A stretch of 64,000 nucleotides of DNA from Phycisphaeraceae bacterium. GTDB taxonomy: Bacteria > Planctomycetota > Phycisphaerae > Phycisphaerales > UBA1924. Below are positions 43,951 to 52,928 of this stretch, in pieces (position 1 is the stretch's first letter; each line of letters opens with the position of its first letter). The DNA lies in the NCBI GenBank assembly GCA_020639195.1, contig JACKHB010000004.1, positions 496,001-560,000 on the forward strand, given 5' to 3'. The translations under genes and the position numbers were made by a program. Below the pieces are notes generated by a model, which was not told where the DNA came from, searched no databases, and saw nothing but the letters and a program-made list of their open reading frames with translations.

Positions 43951-46900
43951 TTACGCCGCAACCACCCGCAGGGCGTCGTCCTCGACCACGTGCGCCGGCG
44001 CGGTTCGCCGCTTGGCGATCAGCATGTACATCGAGGGCACGAAGAACAGCGTAAAGACAGTGGAGATCGCCATGCCGCTGACCAGCACGATGCCGATGCT
44101 GTTGCGGGCTTCGGCGCCCGCCCCACTGACCAGCACCAGCGGAAAGTGACCGAACACGGTCGCCGCGGAGGTCATGAGGATCGCGCGCAGGCGTGTGCCG
44201 GCCGCCTGAGTGACCGCCGCTCGCTTGCTCAGGCCCTGCTCCTGGAGGTGGTTCGCGAACTCCACGATCAGGATGCCGTTCTTGGCGACCAGCCCGACCA
44301 GCGTGATGAGCCCCACCTGCGAGTAGATGTTCACGGTCGTCAGGCCGAAGAACGTGAACACCAGCGCCCCGGTCAGCGCCAGGGGCACCGAACCGAGCAG
44401 CACGATGAACGGGTCGCGGAAGCTGCCGAACTGGGCCGCGAGCACGAGATAGATCAGCCCGATCGCAAAGCCAAGCGTCGAGACCAGCGTCGCGCCCTCG
44501 GTGCGCATCTGGCGGCTCTCGCCCGCGTAATCGATGCCATACCCGCCGGGCACGATCTGCTTCGCGGCGGTCTCCAGCGCACTGAGCGCCTCTTCCTTGG
44601 TCACACCCGGCGCGACCACCCCGAACACCTTGGCGCTGTTGCGCTGCTGGAATCGGGTCAGCACCCGAGGCACGGTCTCGGTCCGCAGCGTCACAAGGGA
44701 GCGCATGGACACGGTCCCGCCGTCGCGGGTGCGCACCTTGAACTCGAGCAGTTGCTCGGGGTTCTGGCGCTGCGCATCGGCCACCTGCGGGATCACCTTG
44801 TAGCTCCGCCCCGCGTAGTTGAACCGGTTGACGTAGCCGCCCGAGAGCAGGACCGCCAGATCGCGCCCCACATCGGCCATGTCCAGCCCGAGGTCTGCGA
44901 CCTTCTTGCGGTCGATCTCGATGCGCGTCTGCGGCAGATCGATCCGCAGGTCAGAGTCCACGTACACGAACTTCCCGCTGGCGTACCCCGCGCCGATGAT
45001 CTGCTGGACGTGCTGCTCCATCTCCGGCGCCTCCTCGGCGCTGGTGACCATCAGCTCAACGTCGAACTGCCCGGCGCCGGGCAGGGGCGCGGGCCGGATG
45101 GCGATGGACCGCAGCTCTTCGATGCCCATCAGCCGGCCGATCACCTCGTTCTGAATGGGCTCGGTGCTGCGATCGCGCTCGTGCCAGTCCACGGTCTGGA
45201 TGCCGCCGAATCCACCACCCATCGCCAACTCCGCCACCTCGAAGAAGAATCTGGCCTCCTTCACGGACATGAACGCGTCGGCCACCTTGCGGAAGCCGCG
45301 AACGGTGTAGTCGAGCGTGGCGTCCGGGGCCGTCTGCACGAACGCGAACACGATCCCCTCGTCCTCCGTGGGCGCGAGTTCCTTCTTCGACCCCTGGTAC
45401 AGCGGCACGGCGAACGCGCAGATCAGCAACGCGGCGAGCACGCACGCCCACCACACCCGCAGCACGCCGCCCAGCACCCGCTGATACAGGGCCCGAAGCC
45501 GGTCGAACCCGGCGTTGACCAGGCGCGTGAAACGCCCCTCGCGCCCACCGGCAGGAACCATCCACGCGCTCATGATCGGCGAGAGCGTCACCGCCACGAT
45601 GCCGGAGATGACCACCGCCGCCGCGAGGGTGAAGGCAAACTCGCGGAAGAGCATGCCCGTCAGACCGCTCTGAAACCCGATGGGGGTGTAGACCGCCGCG
45701 AGGGTGATGGTCATCGAGACCACAGGGGCAAAGAGCTCGCGCGCCCCGGAGAGGGCCGCCTGCATCTTGCCCTTCCCCTCGCGGATGTGGCGCTCGACGT
45801 TCTCGACCATGACGATCGCGTCGTCCACAACCAGCCCCACCGACAGCACAATCGCAAGGATCGTCAGCAGGTTCAGCGAGAACCCGAAGAGGAGCATCGC
45901 CACGCAGGCCCCCACCAGCGAGATCGGCATCGCCATCAATGGCACCATCACCGTCCGGATCGAGCCCATGAACAGGAACACCACCAGCGCCACGATGCCG
46001 ATGGTCTCGGCAAGCGTCTTGGTGATTTCCTTGATCGCGTGGTCCATGTAGTACGTGCCGTCGTACGCCAGGGTCATGTCCACCCCGGCCGGAAGCGACG
46101 GGCGGACCTCCTCCAGGCGCTTCTTGAGCAGCGCCGCCACCTCGAGCTCGTTGGCCCTGGGCAGCGGCCACACCGACAGCCAGATGGCGGGCTTGCCGTC
46201 GAAACCGGCCTGCCCGGTCGGCTCCTCGCTGCCCAGTTCCACCCGCGCGATGTCGCCAAGGTGCACCAGCGAGCCCTCTCGCTCGCGCACGATCAGATCC
46301 TCGAAAGCCGTCACGTCACGCAGGTCCGTGTCCGTCAGCAGATCGATCTGGACGTCGCGCCCCTTGGTTCGGCCGACCGCCGCGAGGAAGTTGTTCCGCT
46401 GGATCGCCTGCCACACCTCCCCCGGCGTGACGTCGAAGCTCTCCATCTTGACGGTGTCGAGCCAGATCCGCATGGCCCTCTCGCGCGGGCCCTCCACGCC
46501 CACGCGCTGCACACCGGCGATCGTCTGCAGTTCGGGCTGCACCTCGCGCACGAGGTAGTCGTTGAGCTGCATCAGGCTCAGTTGATCGCTCGTGAAGCTG
46601 ATGTAGAACGTCGCGTACGGCTTGTCGGTCCGCTGGATGTCGACCGCCGGCGCCTCGGCGTCGGCCGGCAGCCGGCTGCGCACCTGGTTCAGGCGCGCGC
46701 TGATCTCCGCCAGCGCATCGTTGCTGTCGTGGTTGAGCCGCAGGCGCGCCGTCACCACGCTCACGCCCGCGCGGCTGCTGCTCTCGATGTAGTCGATCCC
46801 ATCGATCGCCGACACGACCTGCTCGATCGGCGTCGTGATGAACCCGCGCACGGTCTCGGCGCTCGCGCCCACGTACACGGTGGTGATCACGATCGCGCTC

Positions 46901-47028
46901 GACTCGAGCCTCGGATACTGCCGCACCGCCAGCGTGTCGATCGACCGCCATCCCACCGCCAGGATGATCAGGTTCACCACGACCGCCAGCACCGGCTTCC
47001 TGATGAAGATGTCCGTGAATGACTTCAC
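43951..47028 (-). CDS. RND efflux transporter permease (HAE1-like)
   Basis: The product is 1025 residues from the GTG at 47028 (KSFTDIFIRKPVLAVVVN); an in-frame ATG at 47049 is less likely. It has the 12-helix RND layout with two large periplasmic loops, and the proton-relay segment GLVVDDAIVMVENVERH in helix 4. Late motifs include GLVAKNGILIVEFANHLQEQG. It is the inner-membrane pump of a tripartite drug or solvent efflux system. The adaptor gene lies 51 nt upstream on the same strand. No outer-membrane channel gene is near. Confidence 0.95.
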   Translation of the reverse strand: MKSFTDIFIRKPVLAVVVNLIILAVGWRSIDTLAVRQYPRLESSAIVITTVYVGASAETVRGFITTPIEQVVSAIDGIDYIESSSRAGVSVVTARLRLNHDSNDALAEISARLNQVRSRLPADAEAPAVDIQRTDKPYATFYISFTSDQLSLMQLNDYLVREVQPELQTIAGVQRVGVEGPRERAMRIWLDTVKMESFDVTPGEVWQAIQRNNFLAAVGRTKGRDVQIDLLTDTDLRDVTAFEDLIVREREGSLVHLGDIARVELGSEEPTGQAGFDGKPAIWLSVWPLPRANELEVAALLKKRLEEVRPSLPAGVDMTLAYDGTYYMDHAIKEITKTLAETIGIVALVVFLFMGSIRTVMVPLMAMPISLVGACVAMLLFGFSLNLLTILAIVLSVGLVVDDAIVMVENVERHIREGKGKMQAALSGARELFAPVVSMTITLAAVYTPIGFQSGLTGMLFREFAFTLAAAVVISGIVAVTLSPIMSAWMVPAGGREGRFTRLVNAGFDRLRALYQRVLGGVLRVWWACVLAALLICAFAVPLYQGSKKELAPTEDEGIVFAFVQTAPDATLDYTVRGFRKVADAFMSVKEARFFFEVAELAMGGGFGGIQTVDWHERDRSTEPIQNEVIGRLMGIEELRSIAIRPAPLPGAGQFDVELMVTSAEEAPEMEQHVQQIIGAGYASGKFVYVDSDLRIDLPQTRIEIDRKKVADLGLDMADVGRDLAVLLSGGYVNRFNYAGRSYKVIPQVADAQRQNPEQLLEFKVRTRDGGTVSMRSLVTLRTETVPRVLTRFQQRNSAKVFGVVAPGVTKEEALSALETAAKQIVPGGYGIDYAGESRQMRTEGATLVSTLGFAIGLIYLVLAAQFGSFRDPFIVLLGSVPLALTGALVFTFFGLTTVNIYSQVGLITLVGLVAKNGILIVEFANHLQEQGLSKRAAVTQAAGTRLRAILMTSAATVFGHFPLVLVSGAGAEARNSIGIVLVSGMAISTVFTLFFVPSMYMLIAKRRTAPAHVVEDDALRVVAA

Positions 47029-47079
47029 GCCCAGCCCTCTCGTCCCCACGGGCCGCGCTCGTCGCGGCCGACCGCCGAC

Positions 47080-48306
47080 TCAGCCGCCCTGCGCTCCGCC
47101 CGGCTCCCCGCCCTGTCCCTCCGCGCCAGGAGGCGGGCCCACCATCACCAGCGCCCCGTGGTGCAGCTTGAACGAGCCCGCCGCGGCGATGCGCTCGCCC
47201 GCCCCCAGCCCCTTGAGCACGATCACGTCTTCTCCCACGGTCTGCCCGAGCGAGACCAGCCGCTCCTGGGCCCGCATGGCCCCGGCCTCATCGGGCGCGA
47301 TCACGTACACGAGGTCACCGTACGGCGCGCGGCGTACCGCCGTGGACGGCACCATCACGTACGGCCGGGGTTCGTCGATCGGCACGCGGACCTGGACGAA
47401 CATTCCCGGCACCAGCGCGCCCGACGTGTTGTCCACGACCGAACGCACACGCAGGTTCCGCGTGTCGTAGTTCACCGTCGCGTCCACCGCCACCACCTCG
47501 ATCTTCACCGGCTCGGGGCCCAGCAGCCGCCCCGTCGCCATCACCGTCGTGCCCACCCGCACCCTTGGGGCGTACTCCTGCGGGATCGCGAAATCGAGGT
47601 AGATCGTGTCGGTCAGCTCCTGCAGCGCCACCACATCCGAACCCTCCGCCAGGTACTGCCCCTCCTGCACCGTGCGCATCCCGGCGCGAGCGCGAAACGG
47701 CGATGTGATCGTCAGCTTGTCCAGCCGCGCCTGCACCTGCGCCACCCGCGCGTTGGCCAGATCGAGTTCCGCTTCGCGACGGGTCTTCTCCGCCGTTGCG
47801 CTCTTGAGCGCGCTCTCGGCGCGGTCCATCTCCGCCTCGACGGTCGCTCCGCCGGCCGAAGCCTCCTGCACACGCTCCAACTCGCGACCGGCCAGCGCGA
47901 TGCGCGTCTCGGCATCGGCGATCGCGGCATCGGCCACCGCCACGCTCGCATTCGCCGCCTTCATGTCCGCCTGATCCACGGTGTCATCAAGGCGAAGGAT
48001 CTCCTGCTTCGGTTCCACCACCGATCCCGAATCGAACCCGACGAACCGCACGACTCCCGCTACTTCGTTGCGCACGACCACCGATCGCTTCGCGATCACC
48101 GTGCCGACCAGGTCCGCCGTCGGATACCAGGTCTTCTCCACCGCCTCGACGATCTGCACCGCCTCCATGGGCTCAAAGCCCTGACTCGCGGCCGGGCCGC
48201 CCGGCGGACCCTTCTCGATCCACCGATACACCACGTACGCCCCGGCGACGGCGGCCAGGCTGAACACGACTCCCGCGGCGACCATCGCCACCCTCTTGCC
48301 GCTCAT
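47080..48306 (-). CDS. RND periplasmic adaptor (membrane fusion protein)
   Basis: The product is 408 residues. It has an N-terminal membrane anchor (MVAAGVVFSLAAVAGAYVVYRWI), then the lipoyl part with VRNEVAGVVRFVGFDSGSVV, a coiled coil of helices (QADMKAANASVAVADAAIADAE and DRAESALKSATAEKTRREAE), a beta-barrel with KLTITSPFRARAGMR and a C-terminal domain ending in Gly/Gln-rich PPPGAEGQGGEPGG. It links the RND pump to an outer-membrane channel. Its ATG overlaps the TGA of tetR by four bases (ATGA), so translation is coupled. Confidence 0.93.
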   Translation of the reverse strand: MSGKRVAMVAAGVVFSLAAVAGAYVVYRWIEKGPPGGPAASQGFEPMEAVQIVEAVEKTWYPTADLVGTVIAKRSVVVRNEVAGVVRFVGFDSGSVVEPKQEILRLDDTVDQADMKAANASVAVADAAIADAETRIALAGRELERVQEASAGGATVEAEMDRAESALKSATAEKTRREAELDLANARVAQVQARLDKLTITSPFRARAGMRTVQEGQYLAEGSDVVALQELTDTIYLDFAIPQEYAPRVRVGTTVMATGRLLGPEPVKIEVVAVDATVNYDTRNLRVRSVVDNTSGALVPGMFVQVRVPIDEPRPYVMVPSTAVRRAPYGDLVYVIAPDEAGAMRAQERLVSLGQTVGEDVIVLKGLGAGERIAAAGSFKLHHGALVMVGPPPGAEGQGGEPGGAQGG

Positions 48307-48890
48307 CCCTCTCGCCCTCCATCTCTCGGCGCTCCCGTCCGCGCCAGCATCGCCTCGAGCGCCTTGCGAACCCTCACCACCGTCGCCTGGTCCACCGGCG
48401 CCAGTCCCAGCACCCAGTCCAGCCACAACCCATCTATCGCCGAGATCACCGCCTCCCCCACGCCCTCGGGCAGGCCATCGGCCGCAATCCTCGCGTGCAG
48501 CTCGTGGTACACCGCCCGCATCGGCTCGATCAGCGACGGGTTCTGCGCCAGCGCCGCGAACACCGCCGATGAACTGCTCCGCAACTGGTCCGTCCAGCAC
48601 GCCGCGTCGGACAGGCAGTGCGACAGCAGTGCGCGGCACATCCTCCCGGGCCCCTCGGGCGTCCGCTCGAAGGCGTCCATGTAGCACGCCCGCCAGTTGT
48701 CGGCGCTCCGCGTGACCAGTCCCTCAACGAGCCGGTCCTTCGCGGGGAAGTGGTGAAGCAGGCCGCCCTTGCTCATGCCCGCCTCTGCGGCGACCGCCTC
48801 AAGCGTCAGATTCGCGATCCCTTGGCGCACGACGACCCGCTCGGCGGCGTCGAGCAGCTGATCACGTACGGTCGGTCCCGGCCGTTCCAT
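48303..48890 (-). CDS. TetR-family repressor of the efflux operon
   Basis: The product is 195 residues from the ATG at 48890. The N-terminal TetR DNA-binding domain has VRDQLLDAAERVVVRQGIANLTLEAVAAEAGMSKGGLLHHFPAKDRLVEGL. The ligand domain (to 195) is all helical. Two palindromic operators lie 14-52 nt upstream. It is the first gene of a tetR / adaptor / pump operon, so it probably represses its own operon until a drug-like ligand binds. A longer start at 48968 would run through the operators and is unlikely. Confidence 0.9.
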   Translation of the reverse strand: MERPGPTVRDQLLDAAERVVVRQGIANLTLEAVAAEAGMSKGGLLHHFPAKDRLVEGLVTRSADNWRACYMDAFERTPEGPGRMCRALLSHCLSDAACWTDQLRSSSSAVFAALAQNPSLIEPMRAVYHELHARIAADGLPEGVGEAVISAIDGLWLDWVLGLAPVDQATVVRVRKALEAMLARTGAPRDGGREG

Positions 48891-48903
48891 GGGCTCAGAC
48901 GAT

Positions 48904-48942
48904 ACCGTCTGGACGGTCGGAATCAAACCGTCCGGACGGTTT
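48904..48942 (-). promoter_or_regulatory. Two palindromic TetR operators
   Basis: The distal site is a perfect 18-bp palindrome AAACCGTCCGGACGGTTT (48925-48942). The proximal site ACCGTCTGGACGGT (48904-48917) is the same core with one central change. Their centres are 23 bp apart, about two helical turns. They lie upstream of the tetR ATG, within its presumed promoter. Confidence 0.85.
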
Positions 48943-49033
48943 TCGGCGGCCAATTCGAGCCGATCCACGCCGCCAGCCTAGGCCAGCTTTGACGAGAATC
49001 CAACTAAATTATGAACAAATTGCTTTCTTTTAC

Positions 49034-50575
49034 CTATTCAACAATATTGGCCGGCGCCGGCGTCTCATCGGTGATCTTCTCGCGCTTGACGTCCTCGTCC
49101 GGATTCTCGCACGACAGGAGCCACATCTCGTCGTTGATCCGCGCCTGCAGGTGGGCCGGCCGGCCCCAGATCGAACGCAGGGCCTTGAGTGCCTCGACCG
49201 CCTTGGCCGCGTCGATCTCGAGCCCGCTGAACCGATGCGCCAGGAACAGCTCGCCGCGGTTGAGGTAGTTGCCGTCCACCACGTACAGGAACGGCTGGCC
49301 CATGTTGGTGATCTGGTACAGCAGCGACTGCTTGATGCGGTGGTAGTCGCGGCTGACGATGCGCATCTCGCCCGTCGAGGGGTCGCGCTTGTACTGGTAC
49401 ATCTTGTGCCGATCGACGAACTCCGGGGTCATGAACTCGTCGACGAAGTTGACGTCGTTGTAGATCCGTCGCACCTCGAAGATCTTCTCTCGCCCGCGCA
49501 TCGAGCCGTCGTCGAATGCGTCCCGCGCGCCGATCGAGTCGAGCCGCTCCCACTGCGGGCCGTGCTGCCCGCGGTTCCAGCGCCGCTCGATGTCCTTGAA
49601 CAGCTCCACGCCGATCTTGTACGGGTTGAACCCGCCCGGGGCCATGTGGATGACGCCCGAGTGCTGCTCGGCGTAGTCGATGATCTCGCTGGATTGCACG
49701 AAGTGCTCGGTCATCAGCTTGCTGTGCCAGTACGTCGCCCACCCCTCGTTCATGATCTTGGTCATCGCCTGGGGCGCGAAGTAGTACGCCTCGTCGCGGA
49801 CGATCGTGAGGACGTCCTGCTGCCACTCCTCCAGCGGCGCGTGGCGCAGCAGGAACAGCAGCGCATCGCGCGTCGGCGTGCGCGGGAACCGGGCCTGCTC
49901 GGCCCGCTCGCGCTCGTCGTGGGCCTCGCGCTGGCGCGCGATCTCCTCGCGCGGATTGATGAACGCGTCCATGTAGTCCTTGGCCGGCAGCCGGTCGGGC
50001 TCGTAGCCGGCCTTGGGCCCGGCGCCCCGCGCCGGCTCGTCCTCGCGCCGCACGAACATCGAGTGCGGATCGATCAGGTGCTCGACGCACAGGCATAGGT
50101 CGATGAACCGCTCGACCACGTCGTGGCCCAGGCGCTCCGCGTGGCGCCGCACGCGCGTCGCGTGGTTGGCCATCTCGTCCATCATCTTGCGATTGGTCTT
50201 GCTGAACCAGAAGTTGTGCTTGAAGAAGTCCGCGTGCCCGTACACGTGCGCCATCACCAGCTTCTGATCCAGCAGGCTGTTGGACTCCTGCAGGTACGCA
50301 TAGCACGGGTCGTTGTTGATCACCATCTCGTAGATGCGGCCCAGGCCGTACGCGTCGCGCTTGCTCAGCCGCTCGTACTCCATCCCCCACCGCCAGTGCG
50401 GATACCGCACCGGGAAACCGCCGTACGAGGCGATCTGGTTCATCACGTCGAACGGCAGCACCTCGAACACGACCTCGAAGAAATCGAGGCCGTACTCCAC
50501 CGCCTTGGCCTTGATGGCGTCCATGTGGGCCTTCAGGGCCGGCGGGAGGTCGGTTGTCGGCTGCGCGCGCGTCAT
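49034..50575 (-). CDS. SpoVR family protein
   Basis: The product is 513 residues. Typical SpoVR segments are AVEYGLDFFEVVFEVLPFDVMNQIA, YGGFPVRYPHWRWGMEYERL, NNDPCYAYLQESN, VYGHADFFKHNFWFS, TYWHSKLMTEHF and HSGVIHMAPGGFNPYKIG. In Bacillus, SpoVR acts in spore cortex formation; in many other bacteria the gene stands with a PrkA kinase and a YeaH-type gene. Those partners are absent here, so it is alone. The start at 50575 is an ATG. The AT-rich strip 48998-49040 lies beyond its stop. Confidence 0.93.
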   Translation of the reverse strand: MTRAQPTTDLPPALKAHMDAIKAKAVEYGLDFFEVVFEVLPFDVMNQIASYGGFPVRYPHWRWGMEYERLSKRDAYGLGRIYEMVINNDPCYAYLQESNSLLDQKLVMAHVYGHADFFKHNFWFSKTNRKMMDEMANHATRVRRHAERLGHDVVERFIDLCLCVEHLIDPHSMFVRREDEPARGAGPKAGYEPDRLPAKDYMDAFINPREEIARQREAHDERERAEQARFPRTPTRDALLFLLRHAPLEEWQQDVLTIVRDEAYYFAPQAMTKIMNEGWATYWHSKLMTEHFVQSSEIIDYAEQHSGVIHMAPGGFNPYKIGVELFKDIERRWNRGQHGPQWERLDSIGARDAFDDGSMRGREKIFEVRRIYNDVNFVDEFMTPEFVDRHKMYQYKRDPSTGEMRIVSRDYHRIKQSLLYQITNMGQPFLYVVDGNYLNRGELFLAHRFSGLEIDAAKAVEALKALRSIWGRPAHLQARINDEMWLLSCENPDEDVKREKITDETPAPANIVE

Positions 50576-50726
50576 GCCACTCCTATCGGCCTCTCCGGCG
50601 GGCCGTCCCAGCCGGATCGCGGACCCGGACCGGCGCCGGGAAACCCGCACCGGAACACCCCAACAATCGTACGAACGGGCGCGACCGAGGATTGATTCCC
50701 CGGCCCGACCCGCAGGGAGCACCCCC

Positions 50727-52169
50727 ATGATCCCGACCCTCGCTCTGGCCGCGTTCGTTTCCGCGTCCCCCGGCCCGCCGACGCAGATCGATCTCGCCCG
50801 CGCCTACCTCGCCTTCGAGCGGGCCGTGCGCCAGCACCCTCCCACCGGCGAGGACCTCGCCCGCGTGAACCGCGCGGCCGACGGCGTCGCGTGGCGATTC
50901 CTCAGCGGCCAGGTCATCGACGCCGTCCGCGAACTCAACGAGATCCGACTCGAGCTGGAATCCGGGGGCGAGGTGACCGACGCCCAGCGCCTCGCGGCAT
51001 CGATCCACGCCATCGCACCGGACTGGATCGTCGGTCTTGAGCCCGCGCCGGAAATCGTCTACGAGTCGATGTACCCCATCCCGATGGGCCCGCCCGCCGA
51101 TCTGCGTGTCGCGATCAACGTGTCTCGATGGTCCGACGTCGCGGCCAGCATCCGCCAGCCCATCACGCCGCTGCGTATCGATGCCCGATCGGGCACGATC
51201 GAGCCGGCCTCGATCCCGCTCGATGCCCGGTACGCCGCCTCGTTCGAGTTCCGCGTCATGGCAGGGGACGCGGACGAGGTCGTCGGCGCATGCACGGTGT
51301 GGCCCGAGCGTCCAGAAGCGATCGCCGACGCGGCCCTCCAGAAAGCCGGTGCGGCGCCGGCAGTGCTTGCTCTGTCCATCGAATTGTTCCGCCGCCGGCT
51401 GTCGGTGCTCACGGATGGCCAGCGAGCGGTTGATCGCTGGCTGCTTGGGCCCAGCGCGCTGCTGCGCTCCATCGAGCTAGAAGCGAGCGCCCTTGCCCGC
51501 GGCGATGACCCCTATCTCGATCATCGCGGCGACATCTGGCACGAGTTCATCGTGAGCGGCGTGTCCATTCCCTGCCGCGTGTACGCGCCCGAGTCGCTCC
51601 GCGCTCCCGCTCCCGTCGTTTTCGCCTTCCACGGCGCCGGCGGGAACGAGCACCTGTTCATGGATGGGTACGGCGCGGGGCTGCTGCGCGAACTGGCCGA
51701 CACACACGGCTTCATCGCGGTCTCGCCCAGCACGTACGCGCTGATCGGCGCGCCCGGCCTGCTGCCCGGCCTGCTCGACGAGATCGACCGGCTGTACGAC
51801 GTGGACCGGGGGCGCGTGAGCGCGATCGGCCACTCGTTGGGCGCGATGCTGGTGTCGGGCCTGGCGTGGCAGCAGCGCAAGGTGCTCAGCGCGGTGTGCG
51901 CGATCGCCGGCGGCCGCCCGCCCCGCCCGGGCACGCCCATGGCGCCGCTGCTGATCGTCGGCGCGGAGCTCGACCGGATCATCCCCGCCGAGCCGCTGCG
52001 CATCGCGGCCGAGCGCGCCGCGGCCAATGGCCTGCCCGTGACGTATCGCGAGGCCAAGGACATCGGGCACGTGCTGGTGGTGGCCGCGACGCTGGAAGCG
52101 TGTGTGGAGTGGGTGCTCGGTGCGGGCGACCGAAGCCCGGGAACGCGCGACGCTCAAGAGGCACGATGA
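50727..52169 (+). CDS. Secreted esterase/PHB-depolymerase-like hydrolase
   Basis: The product is 480 residues. A weak signal peptide (MIPTLALAAFVSASPG) is followed by a ~300-residue N-terminal part with no recognised domain. The hydrolase part has RVYAPESLRAPAPVVFAFHGAGGNEH, an oxyanion segment, and the nucleophile elbow GHSLGA with Ser 370. IVGAELDRIIP and the late His in DIGHVLVV would complete a Ser-Asp-His triad. This is the alpha/beta-hydrolase of the PHB-depolymerase or feruloyl-esterase type. The start at 50727 has GGGAGC 7 nt upstream. Its stop overlaps the next ATG by four bases. Confidence 0.78.
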   Translation: MIPTLALAAFVSASPGPPTQIDLARAYLAFERAVRQHPPTGEDLARVNRAADGVAWRFLSGQVIDAVRELNEIRLELESGGEVTDAQRLAASIHAIAPDWIVGLEPAPEIVYESMYPIPMGPPADLRVAINVSRWSDVAASIRQPITPLRIDARSGTIEPASIPLDARYAASFEFRVMAGDADEVVGACTVWPERPEAIADAALQKAGAAPAVLALSIELFRRRLSVLTDGQRAVDRWLLGPSALLRSIELEASALARGDDPYLDHRGDIWHEFIVSGVSIPCRVYAPESLRAPAPVVFAFHGAGGNEHLFMDGYGAGLLRELADTHGFIAVSPSTYALIGAPGLLPGLLDEIDRLYDVDRGRVSAIGHSLGAMLVSGLAWQQRKVLSAVCAIAGGRPPRPGTPMAPLLIVGAELDRIIPAEPLRIAAERAAANGLPVTYREAKDIGHVLVVAATLEACVEWVLGAGDRSPGTRDAQEAR

Positions 52170-52693
52170 TGGCGCGTTCCTTCGCCAAACGCGAGTGCCC
52201 CAAGTGCGGCTACGGCGGTGATGGCGCGGACACCTGTCCAGAGTGCGGATGCAACACGCTTGCGGAACACATCCTTCGGGGCGGATACAAGCGGGTGTGG
52301 CCATTGGCCGTGTGGCTTGGGGTTACTTCGGGCCTGTGGGTCTTCGGAGCACTCATGCTTGCGGACCTTGGGGTGTACTACACCGGATCACCCTCGCCTG
52401 ACCCACTCTCACTCGCTGCGTACTCACTCTCTCTGCTCCTCCCCGCATGCCTCGTCTGCGTCATCGTCTATCGCCATCGCATCCGGCGCATGGCGGTGCC
52501 TCGCTACGTGGCGCTGCAGTTCCTGCCCGCGTTTCCCTTTGTGTTCTTCTGGATGGTCTTGATCACGTCGCGCCCGCTTGTCGCGGCGGTCCTGACACTG
52601 GCTCTGCTCGGCGGCGCAACCGCGGTGGCGATGGCCAGCAGCGTGCGGGGCATCGGCCAGCAAACGCGCGAGCTTGGCAGCAGGTCCTCGTGA
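52166..52693 (+). CDS. Small membrane protein with zinc ribbon
   Basis: The product is 175 residues. The N-terminal CPKCGYGGDGADTCPECG is a four-cysteine zinc ribbon, as in DUF3667-type or zinc-ribbon membrane proteins. Four membrane helices follow, including VWPLAVWLGVTSGLWVFGALML and YVALQFLPAFPFVFFWMVLI. It begins with ATGATG overlapping the stop of the esterase (ATGA), so it is probably translated together with it. Its function is unknown. Confidence 0.7.
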   Translation: MMARSFAKRECPKCGYGGDGADTCPECGCNTLAEHILRGGYKRVWPLAVWLGVTSGLWVFGALMLADLGVYYTGSPSPDPLSLAAYSLSLLLPACLVCVIVYRHRIRRMAVPRYVALQFLPAFPFVFFWMVLITSRPLVAAVLTLALLGGATAVAMASSVRGIGQQTRELGSRSS

Positions 52694-52762
52694 GCCGCGT
52701 TGGAATTCGGCGATCATCGCGGATCGCCTCCATTCTCTTCAGTTCTGGCGCGCTCGAGCCCC

Positions 52763-52796
52763 AACTCTCTCATTCGTGCGCCCAAACCCGCTCCCT
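52763..52796 (+). repeat. 34-nt dispersed leader repeat, copy 2
   Basis: This equals the minus strand at 17280-17247 in 32 of 34 positions, with core GTGCGCCCAAACCCGCTCCC. It lies 132 nt upstream of the gene at 52929, in a 235-bp gap without a gene. A loosely similar CTCTCATTTTGGCGCAAACC is found at about 30046 before phoB, but with gaps. Confidence 0.7.
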
Positions 52797-52928
52797 TCGC
52801 CCGTGCGCTCTTGCATCGCTCGCGGCACGGCTTATCTTCCGCCTGTCTCCGCGTGGCGCAGTGATCACCGCCTCGCCATCTCCTGTTCCGGCCGTTCCGC
52901 CTCTCCGCTCTCTACAAGGACCCCTCCC

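Noticed and set aside
43807..47022. 1071-codon open frame on the plus strand
   Set aside because: It is the antisense shadow of the RND permease, which has clear family motifs on the minus strand.
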